Positions 56,317 through 64,000 of a stretch of DNA of 64,000 nt are shown piece after piece (positions within the stretch are counted from its first letter, which is position 1; every line of letters starts with the position of its first letter). The DNA comes from Polynucleobacter sp. TUM22923 (GTDB lineage Bacteria; Pseudomonadota; Gammaproteobacteria; Burkholderiales; Burkholderiaceae), in contig NZ_AP027274.1 in NCBI RefSeq assembly GCF_030295705.1, positions 1,550,001 to 1,614,000 on the forward strand, read 5' to 3'. The position numbers and the translations under genes were made by a program. The notes beneath the pieces were generated by a model. The model did no database searches and had not been told where the DNA came from. It saw nothing but the letters and a program-made list of their open reading frames with translations.

Positions 56317-58218
56317 TTAAGCAAGCAATAGCTGATTAATCCGTTTGACGTAAGCAGCAGGATCATTTAACTGGCCACCTTCTGCCAACAGGGCTTGATC
56401 GAATAAGATCTGTGTCCACTGATCAAACTGCTTGTCATCAGACTTTAGCTTGAGGAGCATTGGATGCTCTGGATTAATTTCCAGAATCGGCTTTGTCTCG
56501 GGCGCTTGTTGCCCTGCAGCTTTGAGCATACGCAATAGGTTACCGGAAAGCTCATCCTCATCAGATACCAAGCATGCGGGTGAATCGGTTAAGCGGAAGG
56601 TCACGCGCACATCTTTCACCTTATCCTCCAAGACCGCCTTCATCCGATCTAACAAGTCTTTAAAACCCTTTTCAGTTGCTTCGTGCTCTTGCTTTTCTTT
56701 TTCATCGCTTAGGCTGCCTAAATCTAGGCCACCCTTTGCCACTGAAGTCATCTGCTTAGCATCAAACTCAGTAAAGAAAGACAGCATCCACTCATCTACG
56801 CGATCAGTCAGCAATAAAACTTCTACTCCTTTTTTGCGGAAGATCTCTAAATGCGGGCTATTTTTAGCGGCGTTAAAAGAATCACCCGTCACGTAATAAA
56901 TCTTGTCTTGGCCTTCTTTCATGCGAGCTACATACTCCGCCAAGGAAACGGCTTGGTCTGCAGAGTCGGCATGGGTACTCGCAAAACGGAGTAACTTAGA
57001 AATTCGCTCTTTATTGGGCTGATCTTCACCAATACCCTCTTTAAGGACCTGTCCAAATTGGGTCCAAAAAGTTCGATACTTTTCTTTTTTAAGCTCATCG
57101 TCATTATTGGCTAAATCTTCCAACATACTGAGCACGCGCTTAGTAGAGCTCTCTCGAATGACTTTGACATCGCGTGACTCTTGCAAAATTTCACGAGAGA
57201 CGTTTAAGGGTAGATCAACTGAGTCAATCACACCCGTCACAAAGCGAAGGTACATGGGCAGCAATTGCTCTGCATCTTCCATGATGAAAACTCGCTTTAC
57301 ATACAACTTAATACCGCCACGCTTATTGCGATCCCATAAATCAAATGGTGCCCGTGTAGGAATATATAGGAGTTGAGTAAACTCACTACGCCCCTCTACT
57401 CGGTTTAATGAATAGCACAGAGGGTCTTCATAGTCATGTGATAGATGTTTATAAAACTCGGTGTATTGCTCTTCTGTGATTTCTGACTTAGAGCGCGCCC
57501 ACAGTGCACTTGATTGGTTAATGCTCTCCATCTCCTCTTGAATGACTTGCTCTTTTTTATCTTCGTCCCATGACTCCTTGTTCATCTGAATAGGTAAGGA
57601 GATGTGGTCGGAGTATTTACGAATAATCGATTTAAGCTTTTGAGTGGAAAGGAAATCATCCTCCCCTTCGCGTAAATGCATCGTAATGGAAGTGCCGCGC
57701 TGTGCAAGATCGACATTTTCTACAGTAAATTCGCCAGAGCCGTCAGACTCCCAGCGAATACCATCCTGGGCAGGTAATCCTGCGCGACGAGTCTCAACGG
57801 TAATACGATCAGCCACAATAAAAGCAGAATAAAAACCAACGCCAAACTGACCAATCAAAGCCGCATCTTTTTGCTGATCACCCGACAGCCTAGAGAAGAA
57901 CTCTTTGGTGCCAGACCGCGCAATCGTACCTAGATTGGAGATTACTTCCTCACGACTCATCCCAATACCGTTGTCAGCAATAGTGACAGTGCGCGCAGCT
58001 TTATCAAAGCTCACCTTAATCTTTAGCTCAGGATCATCCCCATACCAGTCTGGATGCTCAATACCCTCAAAACGCAACTTATCAGAGGCATCAGATGCAT
58101 TGGAGATTAATTCACGGAGAAAAATTTCCTTATTGGAATACAAGGAATGAATCATGAGTTGTAAAAGCTGCTTTACTTCGGCCTGAAAGCCTAAAGTCTC
58201 TTTATTTACTGTCGTCAT
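56317..58218 (-). CDS. htpG: Hsp90-family chaperone HtpG
   Basis: HtpG is the bacterial Hsp90, a cytosolic ATP-dependent chaperone. The 633-residue protein shows [22 protein letters not shown] (N-terminal ATP site with the catalytic Glu), [38 protein letters not shown] and, in the middle domain, [13 protein letters not shown]. Length is normal. The gene ends 42 bp before the shared terminator. Its promoter is a consensus heat-shock promoter. Confidence 0.98.
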   Translation of the reverse strand: MTTVNKETLGFQAEVKQLLQLMIHSLYSNKEIFLRELISNASDASDKLRFEGIEHPDWYGDDPELKIKVSFDKAARTVTIADNGIGMSREEVISNLGTIARSGTKEFFSRLSGDQQKDAALIGQFGVGFYSAFIVADRITVETRRAGLPAQDGIRWESDGSGEFTVENVDLAQRGTSITMHLREGEDDFLSTQKLKSIIRKYSDHISLPIQMNKESWDEDKKEQVIQEEMESINQSSALWARSKSEITEEQYTEFYKHLSHDYEDPLCYSLNRVEGRSEFTQLLYIPTRAPFDLWDRNKRGGIKLYVKRVFIMEDAEQLLPMYLRFVTGVIDSVDLPLNVSREILQESRDVKVIRESSTKRVLSMLEDLANNDDELKKEKYRTFWTQFGQVLKEGIGEDQPNKERISKLLRFASTHADSADQAVSLAEYVARMKEGQDKIYYVTGDSFNAAKNSPHLEIFRKKGVEVLLLTDRVDEWMLSFFTEFDAKQMTSVAKGGLDLGSLSDEKEKQEHEATEKGFKDLLDRMKAVLEDKVKDVRVTFRLTDSPACLVSDEDELSGNLLRMLKAAGQQAPETKPILEINPEHPMLLKLKSDDKQFDQWTQILFDQALLAEGGQLNDPAAYVKRINQLLLA

Positions 58219-58255
58219 ACGAATACCCTTTTAATCAATAATCTGAACTCCCAAT

Positions 58256-58283
58256 ACATGGGGGCTGCTAAGGCAATTTCAAG
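58256..58283 (-). promoter_or_regulatory. sigma-32 heat-shock promoter of htpG
   Basis: On the minus strand CTTGAAA (58277-58283) is followed after 13 bp by CCCCATGT (58256-58263), exact matches to the sigma-32 -35 and -10 consensus, 38 bp upstream of the htpG start. Confidence 0.92.
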
Positions 58284-58306
58284 ACCTTACATAGAATCTC
58301 GCTAGC

Positions 58307-58708
58307 CTAGGGCTTTGGCTGCTTCTCCGCTACTGGTAATTCAGCCTTTTTCCAGGCACCAAAACCGCCCTCAAGGTGACAAATACCAGGAACCCCCATT
58401 TTTTGAAGGGTTTGGGCAGCTAAAGCAGAGCGCCAAGCAGAGGCGCAATAAAGTACTAGGCGTTTACCTTCACCAAAAATAGGCTTGTAATAAGGGCTTT
58501 CTGGATCCACCCAAAATTCCAACATGCCGCGCGGGGCATGAATTGCACCTGGAATCATCCCCTCACGCTCTAGCTCTCGAATATCACGAATATCTACAAA
58601 AACAGTACTTTCGTCGCCCAGTATTAATTTCGCCTCCGCTAAAGAAAGCGTATCTACTTCTGCCATCGCTTGAGCAATGAGCTCTTGGTACCCTATTTTC
58701 AATTGCAT
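58307..58708 (-). CDS. rhodanese-like sulfurtransferase domain protein
   Basis: A single-domain rhodanese, 133 residues. LSLAEAKLILGDESTVFVDIRD at the N-terminus, REGMIPGAIHAPRG, and the active-site loop RLVLYCASAWRSALAA with the catalytic cysteine are present. A persulfide on that cysteine would carry sulfur; the acceptor is not known. It is divergent from the antiporter gene, with 81 bp between their chosen starts. Confidence 0.9.
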   Translation of the reverse strand: MQLKIGYQELIAQAMAEVDTLSLAEAKLILGDESTVFVDIRDIRELEREGMIPGAIHAPRGMLEFWVDPESPYYKPIFGEGKRLVLYCASAWRSALAAQTLQKMGVPGICHLEGGFGAWKKAELPVAEKQPKP

Positions 58709-58789
58709 ATAAAAACTCCTTAATTAATAGCATTTTTATTTAGTTGATCTTCAATATATGGTCATCGCGAGTACTGATAAGATGTGCGT

Positions 58790-60052
58790 ATGAACTTTAC
58801 GCCTACAGAACTGGGTGCAAGCATTATTTTTGCTATTGCAGTCCTTCATACTTTTTGCGCCTCGTATTTCGAGGCCCTGGCGAAAAAATCTCGCCGACAT
58901 GCCGGTTTATGGCATCTGCTCGGAGAGGTCGAAGTCGTATTTGGTTTTTGGGCTGCTATTTTGATTATCTTTATGTGGCTCGCGAATGATTTAGCCACTG
59001 CCAAAAGATATGCCAGTGAACGTAACTTCACTGAGCCCTTATTTGTCTTTGCCATTATGGTGGTTGCGGGAACCAAGCCTATCTTGCACTTCGCTACCCA
59101 AATTTTGCAGCAGATGGGTAAGGGCCTACAAAGTCTCTTTCGAATACAGCAAGCGCCTGCTCTTTATTTCTTAACCCTTAGCGTGACTCCACTATTAGGC
59201 TCGCTGATTACCGAGCCTGCAGCGATGACGCTTGCCGCCTTCTTATTACGCGACTTAGTCTATCGCCACAAATGCACTACCTATTTACTCTTTGGGACCC
59301 TAGGTGTTTTATTTGTCAATATCTCCATTGGTGGAACACTGACCAACTTTGCAGCGCCGCCAGTGTTAATGGTTGCTTCTACTTGGGGCTGGAGCTCAGC
59401 CTTCATGTTTGCCAACTTTGGCTTTGAGGCTTGTATCGCTATTGTGATTAATGCATTAGCAGTCACACTCCTCTTTCAAAAGCAATTAATTGAGCCAGAG
59501 CTAAATACTAAGCCAGTCCGCATCCCGGTCACCATTACAGCAATTCATCTCTTCTTTTTAGTTGGCATTGTTGGTTTTGCTCATGACCCCGTCATCTTTA
59601 TGTGGCTCTTACTATTTTTTATTGGCTTTACGGCCGCGTACCCAAAACATCAAAGCCCCTTAATTTTGCGCGAGGCATTGTTAGTTGGATTCTTTCTAGC
59701 CGGTCTTGTCGTATTGGGGGCATTACAAGGTTGGTGGTTACAACCGATATTAGAAAAAATGAGTCCCACGGCGGTATTTTATGGAAGCCTGGCATTAACT
59801 GCGATTACAGACAATGCAGCACTGACTTATCTGGGCTCGCTGGTCACAGGCACTTCTCCAGAATTCAAATTAGCTTTGGTTGGTGGGGCTGTTGCGGGTG
59901 GTGGGCTTACGGTGATTGCTAATGCGCCCAATCCTGCTGGCTTGGCTATTTTGCGCCCCTATTTCCCGAATGCCGCCGTTTCTGCGGGGCTCCTATTTGT
60001 TGCCGCTGTTCCACCCACAATCGTAGCGATTATGGCGCTCAGACTTTTATAA
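58790..60052 (+). CDS. putative Na+/H+ antiporter family membrane protein
   Basis: A 420-residue integral membrane protein with about 11-12 helices. SVTPLLGSLITEPAAMTLAAFLLRDL, GTLTNFAAPPVLMVASTWGWS and ALTAITDNAALTYLGSLV match the arsenite-permease/NhaD-like fold of ion transporters and the Pfam Na_H_antiport_3 family as I know it. The ion specificity is not shown by the sequence. I chose ATG 58790 over GTG 58784. The 81-bp divergent region with the rhodanese gene holds both promoters. Confidence 0.82.
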   Translation: MNFTPTELGASIIFAIAVLHTFCASYFEALAKKSRRHAGLWHLLGEVEVVFGFWAAILIIFMWLANDLATAKRYASERNFTEPLFVFAIMVVAGTKPILHFATQILQQMGKGLQSLFRIQQAPALYFLTLSVTPLLGSLITEPAAMTLAAFLLRDLVYRHKCTTYLLFGTLGVLFVNISIGGTLTNFAAPPVLMVASTWGWSSAFMFANFGFEACIAIVINALAVTLLFQKQLIEPELNTKPVRIPVTITAIHLFFLVGIVGFAHDPVIFMWLLLFFIGFTAAYPKHQSPLILREALLVGFFLAGLVVLGALQGWWLQPILEKMSPTAVFYGSLALTAITDNAALTYLGSLVTGTSPEFKLALVGGAVAGGGLTVIANAPNPAGLAILRPYFPNAAVSAGLLFVAAVPPTIVAIMALRLL

Positions 60053-60118
60053 GGGCTTATTCACCCAAATCCCGTAAAATCTCAGTTTGGCCCCCAGCTA
60101 TAAACCTGAGAACGGCAT

Positions 60119-61471
60119 ATGAAAAAACTCTATATCAAAACCTTCGGCTGTCAAATGAACGAGTATGACTCGGGCAGGATGGCCGACCTCTTGCATGCTA
60201 ACGACGGCATGGAAATTACCCACACTCCGGAAGATGCCGATGTGGTCCTGCTCAATACCTGCTCCATACGTGAAAAAGCAGAAGATAAGGTATTTTCAGA
60301 CTTAGGTCGTTTGCGTGAACTTAAAAAAATCAAGCCCGATTTATTGATTGGCGTTGGTGGCTGTGTTGCAAGCCAAGAAGGCCAACAAATTATTAGTAGA
60401 GCTCCTTATGTAGATGTGGTTTTTGGACCTCAAACATTGCACAGACTCTCAGACCTCATTTCGCAACGTCGCATCACTGGTAGGCCTCAGGTAGATATTT
60501 CTTTTCCAGAAATTGAAAAGTTTGACCACTTACCCGCCTCACGCCAAACCAAAGGATCTGCCTACGTCTCGATCATGGAAGGCTGCTCTAAATACTGTAG
60601 TTATTGCGTTGTTCCTTACACCCGTGGCGAAGAAGTATCGCGCCCATTTGATGACGTGCTTACCGAAGTGGCAGGCCTGGCTAATCAGGGCGTTAAAGAA
60701 ATTGTTTTACTGGGTCAAAACGTCAATGCCTATTTAGGAAAGATGGGGGGCACAGAAGAAATTGCCGACTTCGCATTACTCATTGAGTACGTCGCAGAAA
60801 TTCCTGGGGTAGAAAGAATTCGCTTTACAACAAGCCATCCAAAAGAATTTACCCAACGTTTAATTGACGTCTATGCCAAAGTACCCAAATTAGTAAGCCA
60901 CCTTCACTTGCCGGTGCAACATGCCTCGGATAGCATACTGTCAGCTATGAAGCGGGGATACACCTGCCTGGAATATAAAAGCATCATTCGCAAGATGCGA
61001 GCGGTACGCCCTGACCTAACGCTTTCTAGTGACTTCATTGTCGGCTTTCCGGGGGAGACCGATGCGGATTTTGCCAAACTACTGCAAATGGTCGAAGAAC
61101 TTCATTTTGATAACAGCTTTTGCTTTATTTTTAGCCCACGTCCGGGGACGCCTGCAGCTAATCTCAGCGATGACACTGCACATGAAATCAAGCTCAAACG
61201 CCTGCAGGCCTTGCTAGCCCTGGTGGAATCTCAAGCAAATCAAATTAGCCAACAAATGCTTGGCAATACAGAGCGAGTCTTAATTGAAGGTTTGGCAAAA
61301 GATGGTATCAATCTTCAGGGTCGTGCCGCCAATAATCGCGTCATTCACTTTACGACACCAGAGTCAGAACAGGAATCACTGATTGGTCAAATGGTCGACA
61401 TCCACATTACTGAAGTGCTCAACTTCACCCTAAGAGGTGAATTGGTAGATGCCCTTGCCCCATCGCATTAA
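60119..61471 (+). CDS. miaB: tRNA-2-methylthio-N6-dimethylallyladenosine synthase MiaB
   Basis: MiaB is a radical SAM methylthiotransferase modifying A37 of tRNAs. The 450-residue protein has the three cysteines of the auxiliary cluster ([20 protein letters not shown]), the radical SAM motif [16 protein letters not shown], and a C-terminal TRAM domain ([22 protein letters not shown]). It starts the miaB-ybeY-ybeX-lnt cluster. The preceding gene ends 66 bp upstream. Confidence 0.97.
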   Translation: MKKLYIKTFGCQMNEYDSGRMADLLHANDGMEITHTPEDADVVLLNTCSIREKAEDKVFSDLGRLRELKKIKPDLLIGVGGCVASQEGQQIISRAPYVDVVFGPQTLHRLSDLISQRRITGRPQVDISFPEIEKFDHLPASRQTKGSAYVSIMEGCSKYCSYCVVPYTRGEEVSRPFDDVLTEVAGLANQGVKEIVLLGQNVNAYLGKMGGTEEIADFALLIEYVAEIPGVERIRFTTSHPKEFTQRLIDVYAKVPKLVSHLHLPVQHASDSILSAMKRGYTCLEYKSIIRKMRAVRPDLTLSSDFIVGFPGETDADFAKLLQMVEELHFDNSFCFIFSPRPGTPAANLSDDTAHEIKLKRLQALLALVESQANQISQQMLGNTERVLIEGLAKDGINLQGRAANNRVIHFTTPESEQESLIGQMVDIHITEVLNFTLRGELVDALAPSH

Positions 61472-61472
61472 G

Positions 61473-61931
61473 ATGCCCAGAAAATTAGTGATCGAAATTC
61501 AGGTAGCTAGCCCAGCACTTGAAAAAAAGCTGGGGGCGATTGCCTCATCTACATTAATTAAAAAATGGGTTAAAGCAGCCATCCAACAAAGTGGTCTCAT
61601 CACACTTCGTTTTGTGAACTGCGCAGAAGGAAAGAAGTTAAATGCTGCTTATCGTCACAAAGATAAGGCAACTAACGTACTCACCTTTCCTTACGAGCTG
61701 ATAAAAAAAACCGTAATTGCCGATATTATTTTTTGTCTACCCGTCATTCAAGAAGAGGCTTACGATCAAGGCAAGTCGATAAAAGCCCACTTAGCGCATT
61801 TAGTTATTCATGGTTGCCTACACGCCCAAGGGCTAGATCATGAAATCCCTAAAGAGGCCCAAAAGATGGAAAGTTATGAAATTGACCTTTTACAGCAGCT
61901 AGGCTTTACAGACCCTTACGCGCCAACTTAG
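61473..61931 (+). CDS. ybeY: endoribonuclease YbeY
   Basis: YbeY is a metal-dependent RNase needed for 16S rRNA 3' processing and ribosome quality control. The 152-residue protein has AYRHKDKATNVLTFPYE and the zinc motif HLVIHGCLHAQGLDHE (H3xH5xH). I chose ATG 61473, 1 bp after the miaB stop; a second ATG at 61449 would overlap miaB. In most gammaproteobacteria and betaproteobacteria ybeZ (phoH) lies between miaB and ybeY; here it does not. Confidence 0.95.
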   Translation: MPRKLVIEIQVASPALEKKLGAIASSTLIKKWVKAAIQQSGLITLRFVNCAEGKKLNAAYRHKDKATNVLTFPYELIKKTVIADIIFCLPVIQEEAYDQGKSIKAHLAHLVIHGCLHAQGLDHEIPKEAQKMESYEIDLLQQLGFTDPYAPT

Positions 61932-61986
61932 GGCAATTAAGTTACTCTTTTGTTGAGATCCTTTTTTTCTAAGCTATTCTTTTGCT

Positions 61987-62826
61987 ATGCCTGACCCCAA
62001 TAAATCCCTTTTAGAGCGCCTCTCTGAGTTTCTGACATCTCAGCCAAGCAGCCCCACAGTACGCCGTCAAGAGTTGATTGACACCCTCAGAGATGCACAA
62101 ATCGAGGGATTGATTGATGCAGATGCCTTATCCATGATTGAAGGCGTCTTTCAGGTAGGGCAATTATCTGCTCGCGATATTTTGGTGCCACGCGCACAAA
62201 TTGATTGGATTGATATCAACTTGCCCTTATCTGAGATTATCAAAAACGTCATTACTGCTGCGCATTCTCGCTTCCCTGTTTTTGAAGGAAGTCGCAATAA
62301 CGTCATTGGCACCTTATTGGCCAAAGACCTACTTCGGCACTCCACTGAAAAAGATTTTCAGGTGCGAGACTGGTTACGCCCCGCAGTCTTTATTCCTGAA
62401 TCTAAAAGACTCAGCGTTTTATTGCGAGACTTTAAAGACAATCGAAACCATTTAGCGATCGTGGTTGATGAATACAGCGGTGTTGCCGGCATCATCACCA
62501 TTGAAGATGTGCTGGAGCAGATTGTTGGCGACATTGAAGATGAGCATGACATCGATGAGGAGGCAGACAACCTCATCGCTCTAGATAATGGGGATATGCG
62601 CGTTAAGGGTATCACTGAGCTAGATCAATTCAATCAGGCCCTTGGCACTCAATTTGATATTGAAGGTATCGAAACTATTGCCGGCCTCGTCATTCAGCAT
62701 CTGGGACGCGTACCAAAAATAGGAGAGCGCATCTCCATCGAAGGTATCGAGTTTGAAATACAACGCGCCGACCCAAGACAGATTCATATCCTGCTTGCAC
62801 GGCAGCTGCCAAAAAATACTAAGTAA
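61987..62826 (+). CDS. ybeX: CBS-pair protein YbeX/CorC
   Basis: A cytoplasmic protein with two CBS domains (VFQVGQLSARDILVPRAQIDWI, and HLAIVVDEYSGVAGIITIEDVLEQIVGDIEDEHD) and a C-terminal CorC/HlyC transporter-associated domain (RVKGITELDQFNQALG-like). The 279-residue length is normal. YbeX is linked to magnesium homeostasis and ribosome metabolism in E. coli. It starts 55 bp after ybeY and is followed 8 bp later by lnt. Confidence 0.95.
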   Translation: MPDPNKSLLERLSEFLTSQPSSPTVRRQELIDTLRDAQIEGLIDADALSMIEGVFQVGQLSARDILVPRAQIDWIDINLPLSEIIKNVITAAHSRFPVFEGSRNNVIGTLLAKDLLRHSTEKDFQVRDWLRPAVFIPESKRLSVLLRDFKDNRNHLAIVVDEYSGVAGIITIEDVLEQIVGDIEDEHDIDEEADNLIALDNGDMRVKGITELDQFNQALGTQFDIEGIETIAGLVIQHLGRVPKIGERISIEGIEFEIQRADPRQIHILLARQLPKNTK

Positions 62827-62834
62827 GTATTACC

Positions 62835-64000
62835 GTGACTGATCGGCCTTTGCTAAGAGTGCCCAATAGCATTGCCCTGGCGATGCTATTCATTACCGGA
62901 GTGATGCTTGCTGGCGCTGCAGAGCTCCCTTATGGAGGGTGGATTCAGATTCCACTACTCAGTTTAGTGTGGTGGCAAATATCCACACAAGCAAACCCAT
63001 CTATCAAAAAGCTATTTTTACTAGGCCTCTTTTTTGGCTTAGGTTACTTTGTACTTGGTCTGTGGTGGATTTATATTAGCCTGCATGATGTAGGTGGCAT
63101 GCACCCCGTCATTGCTAGTCTTGCTGTCTTTTTATTGGCCACAGTGATGGCCTTATTTTTCTCGGCTGCCTGCTTAATTCTCCACCTGAAAAAAAGTCGG
63201 CATCTCAGTGGTCTCGTATTTGCCTCAAGCTGGGTGATGGTGGAATATATCCGCGAGTTTATTTTTACTGGCTTTCCCTGGATGGGTTTTGCAGAAGCTC
63301 AAGTCAATGGGCCTTTTGCTTGGGTGGCACCGCTAATGGGCGGACTGGCCTGCACTTTTCTTGCTGTCTGGGTTTCTTGGGAAATTTTTCAGCTTAAGAA
63401 GAATTTCTTTTTTAGCGCTACTTGCATTGTTGCTGCTATCACATTGTCACAGTTGGCCAGTCTTTGGAGCTTTACCAAGCCGACGGGAGAACCCCTTAGC
63501 GTGCGCTTGATTCAGGGGAATTTTAAGCAAAGCTTAAAGTTCAACCCAGAGTCGATTGAGCAGCAATTTGTTTTTTATACTAAGGCAATTGAAAGTCAAG
63601 CGGCTGATCTCATCATCACACCTGAGACCGCTTACCCTTGGCCCCAAAGCAATCTTCCTGGAGGGCTTCTTCAATCCATACAAGGTTTTTCAACTAAGAG
63701 CTCTAGCAATGTATTGCTTGGGGTAATTGGTGAAACATCCAACACACAGGGTGTTCAGTATTCCAATCGCGTACTGGGTCTATCTCCTAATACGGCGCCT
63801 TATCAATACGACAAATCACATTTGGTACCATTTGGCGAATTCGTTCCGCCTGGCTTTCATTGGTTTGTGAACGCGTTTCATGTTCCGATGAGTGACTTTG
63901 CACGAGGGAAGTTAGATCAGGCTCCCTTTAGCATTGAACGTTTAGACCAAGAAACACTCAACGCTGCCATCACGATTTGCTATGAGGATGTCTTTGGTGA
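62835..64000 (+). CDS. lnt: apolipoprotein N-acyltransferase Lnt, partial
   Basis: Lnt adds the third acyl chain to the N-terminal cysteine of lipoproteins at the periplasmic face of the inner membrane. The frame starts with GTG 62835 (VTDRPLLRVPNS), 8 bp after the ybeX stop, and runs off the right edge of the window after 388 codons. It has six N-terminal membrane helices and then the nitrilase-like domain with the three catalytic regions: Glu in LIITPETAYPWPQ, Lys in YDKSHLVPFGEF and Cys in TICYEDVFG. It completes the miaB-ybeY-ybeX-lnt cluster. Confidence 0.93.
   Translation, partial: MTDRPLLRVPNSIALAMLFITGVMLAGAAELPYGGWIQIPLLSLVWWQISTQANPSIKKLFLLGLFFGLGYFVLGLWWIYISLHDVGGMHPVIASLAVFLLATVMALFFSAACLILHLKKSRHLSGLVFASSWVMVEYIREFIFTGFPWMGFAEAQVNGPFAWVAPLMGGLACTFLAVWVSWEIFQLKKNFFFSATCIVAAITLSQLASLWSFTKPTGEPLSVRLIQGNFKQSLKFNPESIEQQFVFYTKAIESQAADLIITPETAYPWPQSNLPGGLLQSIQGFSTKSSSNVLLGVIGETSNTQGVQYSNRVLGLSPNTAPYQYDKSHLVPFGEFVPPGFHWFVNAFHVPMSDFARGKLDQAPFSIERLDQETLNAAITICYEDVFG

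Overview
The window looks like the chromosome of a free-living freshwater betaproteobacterium of the Burkholderiaceae, most likely Polynucleobacter or a close relative. This is inferred from gene content and order (pgk-pyk-fba-purC-purE-purK-tsaC, ilvE/zinc finger/waaF, sucCD, recA-recX, miaB-ybeY-ybeX-lnt), protein character, moderate G+C by eye and a green-type proteorhodopsin operon; no database search was possible. Most of the window is ordinary core genome. The accessory parts are a degraded integrative element at moaC, three insertion sequences and the rhodopsin/carotenoid cluster.

Layout. 1-2.7 kb: end of a TctC-type solute-binding protein, then groES-groEL with a CIRCE operator. 2.8-6.7 kb: an operon of a degenerate EAL-domain protein, a NarL-type response regulator and a hybrid histidine kinase with an extracellular ligand-binding domain, reminiscent of Bordetella bvg. 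6.7-16 kb: dacB, then a minus-strand run of tsaC, purK, purE, purC, fba, pyk and pgk. 16-21.5 kb: ilvE, a zinc-finger gene, waaF, two small genes, an M48 protease with TPR-like tail, and moaC.

21.4-33.0 kb: an integrated element bounded by a perfect 129-bp direct repeat of the last 43 codons of moaC. It carries a tyrosine integrase directly beside moaC, a PrimPol plus RecA-fold helicase replication pair, two copies of a 566-bp repeat with a small Cys/His gene, a broken family-A DNA polymerase split by a 1198-bp IS3/IS407-like element, a 5'-truncated P4-type primase-helicase, an autotransporter with one internal stop, and an IS30-family copy. Both the polymerase and the autotransporter are inactivated by a single in-frame stop codon, so the element is decaying, although integrase and PrimPol/helicase remain open.

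33-40.7 kb: a pilin with an unusual Gln-rich leader, a TerC family protein, sucCD, recX-recA with a LexA box, tRNA-Met, a cupin, and a Tat-type FAH-family pseudogene. 40.7-47.2 kb: the phototrophy operon, in transcription order rhodopsin, crtE, a crtI-crtB fusion, crtY and blh. It encodes everything needed to make retinal from isoprenoid precursors plus a light-driven proton pump. A strong terminator follows the rhodopsin gene, and an array of 10-bp TGGTAG repeats precedes crtE.

47.4-64 kb: MOSC protein, MHS-family transporter, gamma-glutamyltransferase, TRIC-type channel, a second identical IS30 copy, gamma-carbonic anhydrase, ammonium transporter with an NtrC-like site, two small exported proteins, htpG with a textbook sigma-32 promoter, rhodanese, a putative Na+/H+ antiporter, and miaB-ybeY-ybeX-lnt (lnt runs off the end; ybeZ/phoH is missing from its usual place).
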